The position numbers and the translations under genes are program-made. The notes beneath the pieces were generated by a model. It was given only the letters and a program-made list of their open reading frames with translations. It had not been told where the DNA came from and searched no databases. 64,000 bases of DNA from Amaranthus tricolor (taxonomy: Eukaryota > Streptophyta > Magnoliopsida > Caryophyllales > Amaranthaceae), in NCBI RefSeq assembly GCF_026212465.1, contig NC_080049.1, positions 9,878,552 to 9,942,551 of the forward strand. The letters run 5' to 3'. Numbering within the stretch: the stretch's first letter is position 1; each line of letters begins with the position of its first letter. This document shows, piece by piece, positions 47,077 to 59,000 of the stretch.

Positions 47077-48271
47077 TGATCCAATTATGCGTGGTGAATG
47101 AAGGATTCAACGCATGAAATCGGATTGACTCAAAACGAGGGATATTCCAAGACTGATGCACAGAACGCTTTGACATGAACTGGACTGCCAGGCTTCAAAT
47201 CAACGCAATCCTAGGCTTCCTCCTTCGACCTACGATGGAGTTTTCAGTGTTCTTGGATAGGGAGGAGTGGTGTCTTGATGAACACACAAGAACACGCACA
47301 ACCTTGAAGGGTAGACTGACCCTTGGTAACCCAATTACAAAGCAATTGAAATGAAAAATCACTTAATGAAATTTCAGAAATTATCATTCATAACTTGGCT
47401 TTTACAATGATCAAATCATCTATTTATAAGCCTAAGATACATGAGTAAAGCAAGGAATAATACACATAAGGCAACTACCAATAACTGTCATAATGCTCAC
47501 GTGAAATACATGTGCTCATTTAAAACAAAACAGAACAAAACAAAACAGAAGCTGATCTAAACGCTGTCAGAATAGTTGCTGACTACGCGACCTTTAGCCC
47601 TGTTTCTTGTGCCCTTCCCATGACTATTAGGAGCACCCTTGGACCATAAAAGAAAGGCCCGTGTATGGAGATTCCATTTCTGCCCTTCACATCATCCCAC
47701 GAACTCAGGTTTTGTCTGGGCGGCTCTGTCAAGGTAGCTTGGTCAGCAAGGTCGATCGGGTTCTGCTGAATGGCTGATACAGAAGCTAGTATAAAGGCTG
47801 CTGACTACACGACCTTGCACATGGATTTCAGAGAGTTGTGTGAGTTATTAATAGGATTCTTGGCCCTTAATGGCTAGGTCCATGTGCCAAGATTCCATTT
47901 CTACTGTAGCCCGGGTCCTGGATGCACAGGTTTGGTCTCCACGTGTCGTGCAAGGTGGGCTGTTCGCTGGTTGTGCTGCTGTGTTGTTCTGATATCAGAA
48001 TCTGTTCTGTATGGTCTGTATGGGCTGTGTTCTGATCTGTATGGTCTCTTATTGTGTTGGTTTCTGTGGGTGCTCTTGCTTGTGTGCTTATTATTTATTA
48101 CATGGTTTCCATCTTCATAGGTATCTTCAAGTGCTGAATCATGGGCTGAATTGTGCTTAGAAGGTGCACATGACTTGGAAGATGCATATGTACATGGTTC
48201 AATTACAATATGCTACACGTCCATCCTTCCATTTATTGTAAAGCTACCAAGATCTGAACCAATATGGTTCA
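47077..48271 (-). repeat. 3' LTR of the non-autonomous retrotransposon (long form)
   Basis: 1,195 bp, against 895 bp for its partner. The extra 300 bases lie at about 47343-47655 and are missing from the 5' LTR. The rest is very similar to 50558-51452 over its whole length. Open frames such as the one at 47884-48120 are chance products of LTR sequence and recur in the partner LTR. Confidence 0.92.
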
Positions 48272-48571
48272 ATCCCTCCTTAGAAAAAGAATTGTCCTCA
48301 ATTCTTGACTCTTTCCCGCAATGCTTACCATAACCCAGCATACCCAACATGTACAAAAAGAACTACACATACCCACAATGTGACACAATCATTCTGCCTG
48401 CTTAACATAGCAAATGGTGCTGCTAATCTGATGCTAATGATGCTGATCTTGCACACAATAGCTACTGAACTGTTGCTGATCAGAACTACTGTTATTCCGT
48501 TCTGTATTGAGTTGTGTTACTGCTGATGCCCATTATTCAACCAAAGTTTTATTACTCGTCATTTATTTACA
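48272..48571 (-). other. Spacer before the 3' LTR, including its purine tract
   Basis: Short internal region between the end of the internal ORF and the 3' LTR. CTAAGGAGGGAT next to the LTR is the polypurine tract; otherwise nothing was recognised. Confidence 0.6.
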
Positions 48572-49414
48572 CTAACATGCTTGAATTAAATTAGGAATCA
48601 GGTTCCCCATGACCATCACACATGTAAGGAAGAATGCTCTTGCCCTTACTTGCATAATGAACCACACCCATATATTAAACAAGCTTACCAAGAAGATTAA
48701 CTTGCTTGTATTACCAAGACTACATTCTGCTTGTTGCATTCTCCCCTTCTTAGAAAAAATTCTTCCTCGAATTTTCGTACGATGAACCTCAACAAATCTA
48801 CTAACATGAACAAACTCCACAAAGTGTGTTTGTTTAACCACACGATCAATGTGAACAAACTTTTCCTCCGTAGCTTGCACAACATGTAAACTAGTCCTCA
48901 AACTTGAAGGATAATTCACCACTTTCAAGGGTTGCATCAAAGAACCAACATCCTCAACATTAGTTGTCTCGACAATTTCTTCAATATCATCAACAACCTC
49001 TACACAAGATGCCTCAACATCTCCTTTAAGATCATTAATCACCTCTACACAAGATGCTTCAACAATTTCTTCACTATTCTCCACAATGGACGGTTCTTGA
49101 TTGTTATTAAAAGAAGAAAACAATGGTGTGCTTTGTGTATCAACATGCTTTGAAATGATTTCAAATCTAATCCTAACGGGATCAACATCAGGATTATACT
49201 CATGAACAATTACCATTTTAGAATCCCCATGTTGCTCTTGCAATTTTTGTTGAAATCTCAGCTTTTCTTGATGAAGATCAAGCTTCCTATTCAAGCTTTG
49301 CTTTTGACTCCTAACATTCACCAATTTTTCAAGACAAAGACACAATTGAGCCCAATCCCTTTGACGTAAACAGTCCACTTGCAATCTCTCAAGCCTTTCC
49401 TCCTTCATATTCAA
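48572..49414 (-). CDS. Internal ORF of the non-autonomous retrotransposon, function unknown
   Basis: A 280-codon reading frame starting MNMKEERLERLQVDCLRQ. The first 75 residues are charged, rich in Leu, Gln and Glu, and probably coiled-coil (SQKQSLNRKLDLHQEKLRFQ). The middle has a repeated acidic unit (VEASCVEVINDL, VEASCVEVVDDI, VETTNVEDVGSL). The C-terminal third is basic, then hydrophobic (LIFLVSLFNIWVWFI). A second frame at 48885-48697 reads VRKFEEEFFLRRGECNKQ, reminiscent of the last residues of Ty3/gypsy polyproteins. The region may therefore be a decayed pol tail rather than a working gene. I do not recognise a domain. Confidence 0.4.
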   Translation of the reverse strand: MNMKEERLERLQVDCLRQRDWAQLCLCLEKLVNVRSQKQSLNRKLDLHQEKLRFQQKLQEQHGDSKMVIVHEYNPDVDPVRIRFEIISKHVDTQSTPLFSSFNNNQEPSIVENSEEIVEASCVEVINDLKGDVEASCVEVVDDIEEIVETTNVEDVGSLMQPLKVVNYPSSLRTSLHVVQATEEKFVHIDRVVKQTHFVEFVHVSRFVEVHRTKIRGRIFSKKGRMQQAECSLGNTSKLIFLVSLFNIWVWFIMQVRARAFFLTCVMVMGNLIPNLIQAC

Positions 49415-50542
49415 TGTTGTTAGTTAAAGATTTTCAAGTGCACATTCTAGTTTATCCAATGAATTATATATGTTCATGTTTACTTTCGTTGATTTCATAT
49501 TCTAAGGCTCAAGAATCTCTCAAAATTGAAATATGAGAGTAAGGATAAGAATGAAAAAGAAATAAAAACAAAGAAATGAAGTTTGGAATTTTTGTGCACA
49601 AAACAGAAAGCAAACAGAACCAAACAGCCCAAATTCAGAAATCTGTATGAAAGGTTTGCTACTGAAGACCCGACCAAACCAACTCCAAGTATGATGAAAC
49701 TTGGTGACAACACACCTCAAGATGTCTACAAACACCCCAAATTGGAAATACTCAAATACGTGGTATAGTTTGATCACAATTCAAAAATTCCTCCAAACAT
49801 CCAATCTGAACTGTTTTTGTAACCTTTGGTCTAAAACACTTGCGCATCTTTTTTTCCACAACTCCAATGACTACACAAAAGACTGAAGAAACACTAGACT
49901 CAAAAATACCCAAAGTGAAAAAAAGAAACAATGAAAAAGACTCAAAAATGAAGGAGACACAACGAAAATACAGAAGACAAATACAAATGAGACTCCTGTA
50001 CTTTGCAAAATAATAATGAAAATGGGTCAATCAAGAAACCTATGAAACGTAAGAAATAGTGCACAAATGATATGAGTTAATGAATTTAGGATAGGTATTG
50101 ATAATTTCGTGAAAGATGAGAGCAAAATAAAAGAATCTTGATAGGTTTTCGAAGACAACTTACCAAGGTACCCGGATTTCATCAGTTTTGGGCAGTCTGT
50201 AAAGAAAAATTCATATCTCCTTAACAATCTTGATAGGTTTTCAAAGACAACTTACCAAGGTACCCGGATTTCATCAGTTTTGGGCAGTCTGTAAAGAAAA
50301 ATTTATATCTCCTTAACCACAACACCAAATCCAATGATTCCAAAGCCAAAAGTTTCCCAACTCAATCCGAAATACCGTGTAAAAACAGTTTTCAAAAATC
50401 CCACAAAACATCCTCCAAAACGATCACGTTAGACCCCAAAAACTGACAGAATCTGAAATTTTTTCACACCTTTAATATCTTCGTATTTTGGCTATTCTTT
50501 TCATCAAAACCAATTGAATTATGCACCCCACAAGGACTTTGA
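49415..50542 (-). other. Internal region between primer-binding site and ORF of the non-autonomous retrotransposon
   Basis: Noncoding leader of about 1.1 kb. It contains a tandem duplication of about 92 bp at 50136-50319 (unit starting CTTGATAGGTTTTCGAAGAC). No gag zinc knuckle or enzyme domain was seen. Confidence 0.5.
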
Positions 50543-50555
50543 GGCTCTGATACCA
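50543..50555 (-). other. Primer-binding site complementary to initiator-Met tRNA
   Basis: The - strand reads TGGTATCAGAGCC two bases after the 5' LTR end. This is the classic initiator-methionine tRNA primer site of plant LTR retrotransposons. It fixes the direction of the element. Confidence 0.9.
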
Positions 50556-50557
50556 AT

Positions 50558-51452
50558 TGATCCAATTATGCGTGGTGAATGAAGGATTCAACGCATGAAA
50601 TCGGATTGACTCAAAATGAGGGATATTCCAAGACTGATGCACAGAACGCTTTGACATGAACTGGACTGCCAGGCTTCAAATCAACGCAATCCTAGGCTTC
50701 TTCCTTCGACCTACGATGGAGTTTTCAGTGTTCTTGGATAGAGAGGAGTGGTCTCTTGATGAACACACAAGAACACGCACAACCTTAAAGGGTAGACTGA
50801 CCCTTGGTAACCCAATTGCAAAGCTCTGTCAAGGAGTGGTGTATAGAGATTCCATTTCTGCCCTTCACATCATCCCACGAACTCAGGTTTTGTCTGGGCG
50901 GCTCTGTCAAGGTAGCTTGGTCAGCAAGGTCGATCGGGTTCTGCTGAATTGGCTGATACAGAAGCTAGTATAAAGGCTACTGACTACACGACCTTGCACA
51001 TGGATTTCAGAGAGTTGTGTAAGTTATTAATAGGGTTCTTGGCCCTTAATGGCTAGGTCCATGTGCCAAGATTCCATTTCTACTGTAGCCCGGGTCTTGG
51101 ATGCACAGGTTTGGTCTCCACGTGTCGTGCAAGGTGGGTTGTTCGCTGGTTGTGCTGTTGTGTTGTTCTGATGTCAAAATCTGTTCTGTATGGTCTGTAT
51201 GGGCTGTGTTCTGATCTGTATGGTCTCTTATTGTGTTGGTTTCTGTGGGATGCTCTTGTTTGTGATGCTTTTTATTTATTACATGGTTTCCATCTTCATA
51301 GGTATCTTCAAGTGCTGAATCATGGGCTGAATTGTGCTTAGAAGGTGCACATGACTTGGAAGATGCATATGTACATGGTTCAATTACAATATGCTACACG
51401 TCCATCCTTCCACTTATTGCAAAGCTACCAAGATCTGAACTAATATGGTTCA
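50558..51452 (-). repeat. 5' LTR of the non-autonomous retrotransposon (short form)
   Basis: 895 bp, TGAACC...GGATCA on the - strand. It is nearly identical to the 3' LTR apart from a 300-base deletion and scattered substitutions. It is bordered outside by the duplication AGACT at 51453-51457. Confidence 0.92.
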
Positions 51453-51696
51453 AGACTAGAGGTATATTGGCAGGTGGTGGTGTGGAGACAATAGAAGATG
51501 GTGGAGGAGATGGAGGAATCAGGGGTTGTGGGAAAGGAATGGTGGCAGATTTGAGGGAGGGAATGGGAACATCAACAGAGGTAGCAGGAGAGTTGTGAGA
51601 GCTAGATGTGGAGAAAGATTAGCAGATAACCCAATAACTTTTTTTTATAGTTGTAGTGCCCTTTGAAGCAATCCTCGAGCTTTTCCTTGGGGCACC

Positions 51697-54142
51697 TGAA
51701 ACAGCCCAAACCAACGTAAACAGTATAATAATATTGTCCACAACACAGCAGAAGACTTATAGTGGTCTGGACTGAATCTGACCTGTGATTCGATGATCAC
51801 AGCAACTAATATCAGAGTTATTTAAAACTTTTTACATAAATAAGTAAATAATATTTACAAAATATTATGAAATTATTACAATTTAATTTACGAATAAGTA
51901 ATTTACAAAATGTATTTCAAAAGAAGCCTTCGCCTATACATGTAGGCATCCTCTCCACCGCAGAGCTAACCTGAAAATGGATCCATCCCCGTAAGGGATA
52001 GGCCCCATTGAAAACTGTCAACAATTGAATTGTTGAATAATCCAACAAACTATTATTTTTTTTATATACAAGTCGTTAACAGACATCTTTAATTAAATTC
52101 TTTTTGCTCAATTGGTAACTCTTTATAAAAGATTAATTTATCAAACCCAAACTCTTTTAAAAGACCGTTTGGTATCAACATAAATACGACTAAGAACCTT
52201 TGGTTCATAGTGAATCAAAACACGGCTATAACTTTACAAGTTAATAGTGAAATCAAAATACGAATATTATTTTACAAGTCAATTGCGAAACAACGACAAC
52301 TGAAACATATGATTTCATTTGCGAAACAAACAAAACTTTATATACTAAACGTATTTATTCAAATCTCATATTAAAACAATGATATAACAACACTAAAAAA
52401 CGTGGCAATATATGGACCGTCAGGAAGTAGGCATGATCTAAATCTTGAGAATACGGGTGATCGTCATCACCGAAAATACGGTTCTTGCAAGAATGAAATG
52501 GGATCGGGGGCTTGAGACCGATCCGAATAACCATTACCTATTATCAAGCTATAGGATTTCACAATAATCCGGATACAAATATTCGTTGTCAATTTCCAAA
52601 AATGGATATTTTTCAATGTCGAATATTTTATTATAAAACAAAACAAGAATTCACTTGATTTTCTTTGAAATCAACAATCATTACCTAAAATATAAATTAA
52701 TTCATCATCAACCATCAACATATAAGAACTTGAGTTATGGAGTTTAACTAATTTTACACTAATCTTAAATTCCAATATTCAACTTATATCCTATCCAAAT
52801 AATATCAACTAATCAAATACCCAATTGATACTTATGTTCCCAAATTTGATACTTGAACCAACACCCATAAGAATCAAATAAGAACCAAAACTCAACAATA
52901 CCAATCAATAAAGAAAGAATAATAACCCTAAATTGATCCCAAATACCCAATAAATAACCTTAAACATTTGATTAAAAGAATACCTAATTTATTTCATAGC
53001 TTCTAATCCCACTTTATAAATCCCGTATTAGTACCATTTCAGGACACCTGTTAGTATTTTGGTCATAACTCTCTCATACGAACTCATTTTGGGGGGATTC
53101 AAGTGCCCACGCGACCGTAACTTAAAGCTCTACAAATCTCATGCGGAAATGAGAACCCAAAAATGACTACCTATCTTAAACACAGCCCAACAGATTTGGA
53201 CATAAACTTGCTCAAATAAACTGAACTTTACTCTCAACTTTGAACATGAATCAACAACCATTTAAGAACTTAAAACTAGTTTAAAACATTCAATTTATAC
53301 TTAAATAGATTAGTTTGTGAGTTACCATTGAGCAAGATTAATTCCACACAAAATTTCAGAAAATCAAAACCAAGATCCACTTTAGCTAGTAAGTTCTTCA
53401 ATGGTTTGATGAACATCAAACTAGTCTCCTCTTGATGCTACTTTAATTAACCATAAAAAGCCTAACATAAAACAATCAAATATTAATTTAAGGCCCTAAT
53501 AGCCATGAAATTAATATACAAGTATGAAATCAAGAACACATAAAGAAATCTTACTTCTAACCCAAAAGAGATGAAGGTGGTGATAGTACTAGATGTGTTC
53601 TCCTTCTTCTACAATAGTTACAATCATCAAAACACTTCAATTAGTTCCCATACTTCACACTAGTTTTGTAGAGATCTCAATTGAATTTTTAAGAACCCTA
53701 AATTAAAAATGGGGGTTTCTAATATAAACACATACTACCTAAATCATGAGGGTTTATAAACTTAGGATGGAAAAATAAACTAAAAGTTTTTAGATTGATT
53801 TTATGCTTTGGAAGAGGATGAGATTTTTCAAAAATTTTACTCTAAGTTGATAATGAAGAAGAAAGGTGAATGGAGTTTATAGGTTTGTACTGGTTTATAA
53901 ATAAGAAGGGGTTAGCTTTGATGAATCATGAGTTAGTTGACAAAATTACGGGTGACTCAATACTCATACTCATTAAAGTATGAGGTGGATAATATACCCA
54001 TATTTTCGTATAATTTATTTTGTCCCAAAAATAATAAAACTGATATCTAAAATTCGTAGTAAAATTTTACTTTTAAAATGACAAACTCATTTTACTTATT
54101 AAAATAGTAATTTTTAACAAAGACGTTTTTATAACTGTTTCA
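51697..54142. mobile_element. Solo LTR of 2,446 bp, duplication GCACC
   Basis: The left end TGAAACAG and right end CTGTTTCA are an 8-bp inverted repeat starting with TG and ending with CA. GCACC flanks both sides exactly (51692-51696 and 54143-54147). There is no second LTR, primer site or protein domain, so this is a solo LTR left by recombination. The length suits gypsy elements with long LTRs, but the lineage is inference. The target is the Sirevirus third ORF, whose frame is restored if the insertion is removed. Confidence 0.85.
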
Positions 54143-55387
54143 GCACCACACATTTTTTTCAAGGGTACTTGTACTAGATCAAATGAGGATTCTTCAGATT
54201 TAGCTTCCTCTTCTTTCCTTTCTTTGGAAGAATCATCCACTCTGGATTCCCCCTCACTTGATTGCTCACCTTGCTCCCCCTCAGAATGTACATCTCCTTG
54301 ATTTTTCGACCCAATTGTGGGAACATGCTCCTGTTCCTACTCATCCTTTTAAGAATCATTTTCATCCAAATCAACATCATCCTTTTCACTAGCAAAAGTA
54401 GCTTCAAGAGTGCCACGGGAAGTCAGTCTCAAATGAAAATTTTGCAAACACTTGACGTCTATTTTATTGTTAGCACTCATTGGAAATTGAGAGCATTAAG
54501 TGGAACACCAAACTTTCTACAGATCCATGTCAACAGTCCTCCATACGCAATCGTCATTTTCTTTAATCGACTAAATGAGAAATTATAATGAAGAAAAATC
54601 AATCTTCATGTGATTAGCCAAACAATATATTAAAGTTGCATCTCTTAGACTCACTTCACTTCGTTCTGAGTTACGCGATAAAATGAAGCGATGGGGAATG
54701 TTGTACAGTAATTTGTTTAATGGGGAAAGAATATTGTAAGTTATTCTTCCTTTCTTTTCTTTGATTCCCAAAAAGTTTAACACGGTTCTTTCATTTATAC
54801 CTGAAAACAGTATCTTAGAACCTATATAATAAACATCAAAACCAATCGAGGGAACACTAAACCACTCCCCAAGCATCACATGATTGAACTCAATCTTGAT
54901 CCCTTTTACCATACTCGAACAGACACCATTTTCAATAGAAAAGTATGAAACAAATTCTCTCATTAAATGTGAAAACAAATATTACAACAATAATCAGTAA
55001 TAAGTATTTCCCAATTTTAATATTGTAAAATGGCTTTTAATTGAGGAAAGGAATGAGAAGTATACCAATAGAATCAAGACCAAACCCTACTGACATTTCT
55101 TTGGCGAGTTCCTCTGGACTGTCTGGATCCACGTTTTTGTTCCTTTTGTTAGGTCGTGATGAATTTCCTCCCTTTTTGGTTGAATGAGGACGTTTGATGC
55201 CTGATTGCATGTGAGATGAAGAGGGTGGAATGTCGATTTTAGATGGAGAAGAAGAGTATATGGGGACGGTGCAGGTAGGTGCAGTGGTGGATGAACAACA
55301 TTTAATGGTATTACTTCATCCGGGGTGGGGTTTTTGTGGTGAATCTCTTGAGGGTTTTTTCATCTTGGGTGCAGAGTGAGTTTTCAT

Positions 55388-56008
55388 GGTGAAGGAACTT
55401 AGGTAGATGGAAAGGTTGAAGTTGAGAAGACTTTAGGAATGGTGAGTTAGAGGAAAGAGTGAGAGGATCGAAGAAGAAGAAGATGATGATAGTAAATTTT
55501 GGGTCCACCTAAGAAATTTTAATAGTTGTGTACTTCCATATTTGGAAGTTTGAAAATTAAGGGGATGTGTATGGTTAGTGGGGTTGGTTCAAAGAATGTT
55601 TTGAGAGCAAATGACAATCCACTTCCTAATTTGAAAGTTTTTTAATGAGCCCACTACCCTTATCTTTTTTAACTAACAAAACTACTTTCCATAAAATACG
55701 GAGCATGTGTATAAATATACAACTATTTGTGCTTATAATTTTAGAATTTTTAGTTTTGTTGGGAATTTGATAAAGAATAATATAATATATAATTTTTTTT
55801 AATGAAAGGACAATAACAAATAAACAGGAATGACTATTGCTTTGGTCTCATAAATTTAAAAATGCAATTATAAAAGTGTTAATTGTACATACTTTAACCA
55901 ACTACATACCTGATCCTTACTGTGATTAATTTCTTAATCAGGATTTTTTGTGGATGAATCAAACCTTCCACTTTTTATTATGCTTTGAGGGGATTCTTGT
56001 CACAAACG
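55388..56008 (-). other. Spacer between Sirevirus pol and the third ORF
   Basis: About 620 bases with no conserved protein sequence. It follows the pol stop at 56011-56009. Confidence 0.5.
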
Positions 56009-59000
56009 TTAGTGGAGCTTGATCATTCCAAATTTCACCCTTATCTTATCATGTTGTTTCCTTGAAAGAGGTTTAGTCATGATATCAACTATTTGTTCAT
56101 AGTGTTGACATGTTTGACTGATATAAATTTATTCTCCACATTATCCTTAAGAAAATGATGCCTTATATAGATGTGTTTTACTCTAGAATAATGCACGAGA
56201 TATTTAGATATGCATATGGCACTAGTGTTATCAAAATAAATAAGAACACAATCAAACTTTATACCAAAATCTCTCTTAGTTGTTACTTGATCCATAGCAT
56301 TTGGGAACAGCACGCTGCTGCTGCTACATATTCTACTTCAGCAGTAGATAGTGCAACTATGTTTTACTTCTTGGAACTCCAAGAAACTAAACAATAGCTA
56401 AGAAAATGTACCATACTTGAGGTGTTTTTTCTATTTGCAAGATCTCCAACATAGTCCACATCACTGTATCTTTTTAAGTCATATATATCACTTTTTAGAT
56501 AGAAGGGGGACAAGTCATATGAGTCATATGTTCCTTTAAATATCTCAAAATTCTCTTTACTGCAGTATGATGTGAATCTTTAGGATTGGATTGAAATCTA
56601 GCAGATAAACCAACACTAAATGCAATATCGGGTCCACTGGCAGTTAGATATAATAAGGATCCAATCATTCCCCTGTACATGGTCTTATCAACACTAATTC
56701 TATTTAAATCTTCATCTGATCTAACATTTATACCCATGGGAGTGAGATTTTTTTTTCGAATTTTCTAAACCATATTTTTTAAGAAGATCTTTTATATATT
56801 TTTGTCAATGAATAAAAGTTTCATTTGCTATTTGTTTTATTTGTAAACCAAGGAAGAAATGTAATCCCATCATACTCATTTCAAACTCGACACCCACAAA
56901 ATTAGCAAATTTTTTACAAAAAGATTCATTGGTGGGTTCAAAAATAATATCATCGATATGACTTGCACAACTAAAATGTCTGAACTTCTATTTTTGGAAA
57001 ACAAAGTCTAGGAGCTTGTTTGAGCACGTAAAGAGCTTTGTCAAGCTTATAGACATGATCAGAAAATGAAGGGTTTTCAAAACTACGAGGTTGTTCCATA
57101 TAGACTTGTTCATCTAAAAAACCATTTAAATAGACACATTTAACATCCATTTGGTACAACTTAAAATTCATAAACGCGGCAAAAGAAATTAGAAATCTAA
57201 ATGCTTCTAACCTGGCTACAGGAGTAAATGTCTCTTTGTAGTCGATCCTTTCTTATTGATTGTACCCTTTAACCACAAGTTTAGCTTTGTTTTTGACTAT
57301 TGTTCCATGTTCATCCAATTTGTTTCTAAATACCCAATTTAGCCCAATAACCTTTTTGTGTTTAGGATTCTGTTCAAGGTGCCATACCTTATTCCTTTCA
57401 AATTCATTTAACTCTTCTTGCATGGCAACAATTCATTCGGAATCTTTTAAGGCTTCTTCGTGATTTTTAGATTTTAAAGTTGAGAGAAAAGCAAAGTGTG
57501 CACAAAAATTTCTCATCTGGGTATAAATTCTCTTATAGAAACAATTGTGCGGGTAAGGTTAGTAACTTTATTTTCAATTTGTTCAGATTCAGCTTGATCA
57601 TTTAGAGCAGTTGTGGGAGTTGAGTAAGGAACAACTTGTTGGTCCTCATTAATCGGTTGTTCTTCTTCATGAATTGGTGTATTTCTATTTATTCTTGATT
57701 CTGTAATTATTCATTTGCGCTTTATCCTGCTCTTTTGGTTCATCTTCATCATCTTTTAGATTTGTAAGACCTATTTTAAAATTTCCTGGTTCCTACTCAC
57801 TTGTCAAAAAGTTAGTTTCATTAAAATATAATGTGAATAGACTTTTCTACACCCATAGTACTTTTATTGTATACTCTATAAGCTTTACAGTAAGATCAAT
57901 AGCTCAAAAATACTGCTTCATCACTTCATTCACCAAATTTTCCTAAGTTCCTTTTTCTATTAACATGAACAAAGCACCTACATCCAATCACTCTAAACTA
58001 GGAAATTAAATATTTGGTTTGACCCGTTTAAACAATTCACAAGGTGTTTTTTAAGTGATTGGTCTAATTAATAGTACTCAATTTAAAATATAGGATGCAG
58101 TATTAACAGTCTCAGACCAAAAATTTCTAGGAAGACCACTAGCAATAAATATGGCACTAGCCATTTCTTCTAATATTCTATTTTTTTTCCTTTCAACCAC
58201 ACTATTTTGTTGTGGTGTTCTAGATGTAGAAAAGTTATGGCTAATACCATGTTCATCACAATAATCCATAAAGCTTGAATTTTCAAATTCTTTCCCATGA
58301 TCTAACCTAATGTGTATAAGTTAATTAATATTGGATTTTTGAATTCTATTAGCAAAGGAAACGGATTCATTGAAAGCCTTATATTTGCTTACTATAAAAA
58401 TTGTCCAAGTAAAATCTACTGTAATCATAAACAATAACAAATACATACCTTTTGCCACTAAGACTTTGGATTTTCATAGGTCTGCAAAGATCCATATGGA
58501 TTAATTTGAGTGTTTTAAAGTAGTTACCGATCTCTTAGGTTTAAAAGAAGATCTTACATATTTTCCTTTGGCACACAGATCACAAATTTCTTCCTTTTGA
58601 CATTTAATAGACGGAAGACCTCTTACTAAGTCTTTTGATCTTTAAGTATTTATTAATGAAAAGCTTGCATTACCAAGACGTTTGTGCCAAAGAAGAGGAT
58701 CTTCTTCTATAACGCTGAGACATATTAGATTTGATATGGGAATAGTACTGGTGTCCATTGTGTAAGTATTGTCTTTACGAATTCCTTCCAGAACAACATC
58801 TCCAATATCATTCCTAGAAATTATAAATTTTTCAGAAGTAAAGTTTACAAAGTTACCTTGGTCACAAAATTGTGATATACTTAGTAAATTGTGCTTTAAA
58901 TTCTCGACAAAAATACATTATCAATAGCATGAGAACTTAACTTTCCTACTTTTTCTTTGGCAATGATTCTGCCTTTCATGTTGTCACCAAAAGTCACAGT

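Larger units (their letters stand above)
47077..51452 (-). mobile_element. Non-autonomous LTR retrotransposon, complete, duplication AGACT
   Basis: Two direct repeats are the LTRs: 50558-51452 (5' LTR on the - strand) and 47077-48271 (3' LTR). Both begin TGAACCATATT and end AATTGGATCA on the - strand. AGACT flanks the whole element (47072-47076 and 51453-51457). A primer-binding site complementary to initiator-Met tRNA follows the 5' LTR. A purine tract (CTAAGGAGGGAT) precedes the 3' LTR. No protease, integrase or reverse transcriptase is encoded, so it must have been moved by another element's enzymes. Confidence 0.93.
46804..55387 (-). pseudogene. Third ORF of the Sirevirus element (env-like position), split by two retroelements
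   Basis: The start codon is at 55387-55385 (MKTHSAPKMKKPSRDSPQ) and the last recognisable codons end in a TAA at 46806-46804. There is a basic, Ser/Pro-rich N-terminal part (a TGA interrupts it near 55317). A helical block of about 130 residues lies at 54978-54583 (FSHLMREFVSYFS, MLGEWFSVPSIGFDVYY, PHRFILSRNSERSEVSLRD). An acidic stretch follows (54430-54180), then APRKSSRIASK and a Pro-rich part (51691-51458), and a C-terminal part at 47076-46804. The stretch 55070-54980 is probably an intron or a frameshift. The frame stays open across both insertions when each is removed with one copy of its target duplication. Further stops occur near 51620 and in the C-terminal part. The function is unknown; position, strand and order match the extra ORF of Sireviruses. 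Confidence 0.65.

Noticed and set aside
47884..48120. Cys/Leu-rich 78-codon frame, with a near-identical frame at 51063-51341
   Set aside because: The two frames are the same place in the two LTRs of one retrotransposon, so their similarity reflects the LTR pair and not protein conservation.
50543..50555. tRNA-like sequence TGGTATCAGAGCC
   Set aside because: Only the 3' end complement of initiator-Met tRNA is present; it is a retrotransposon primer site, not a tRNA gene.
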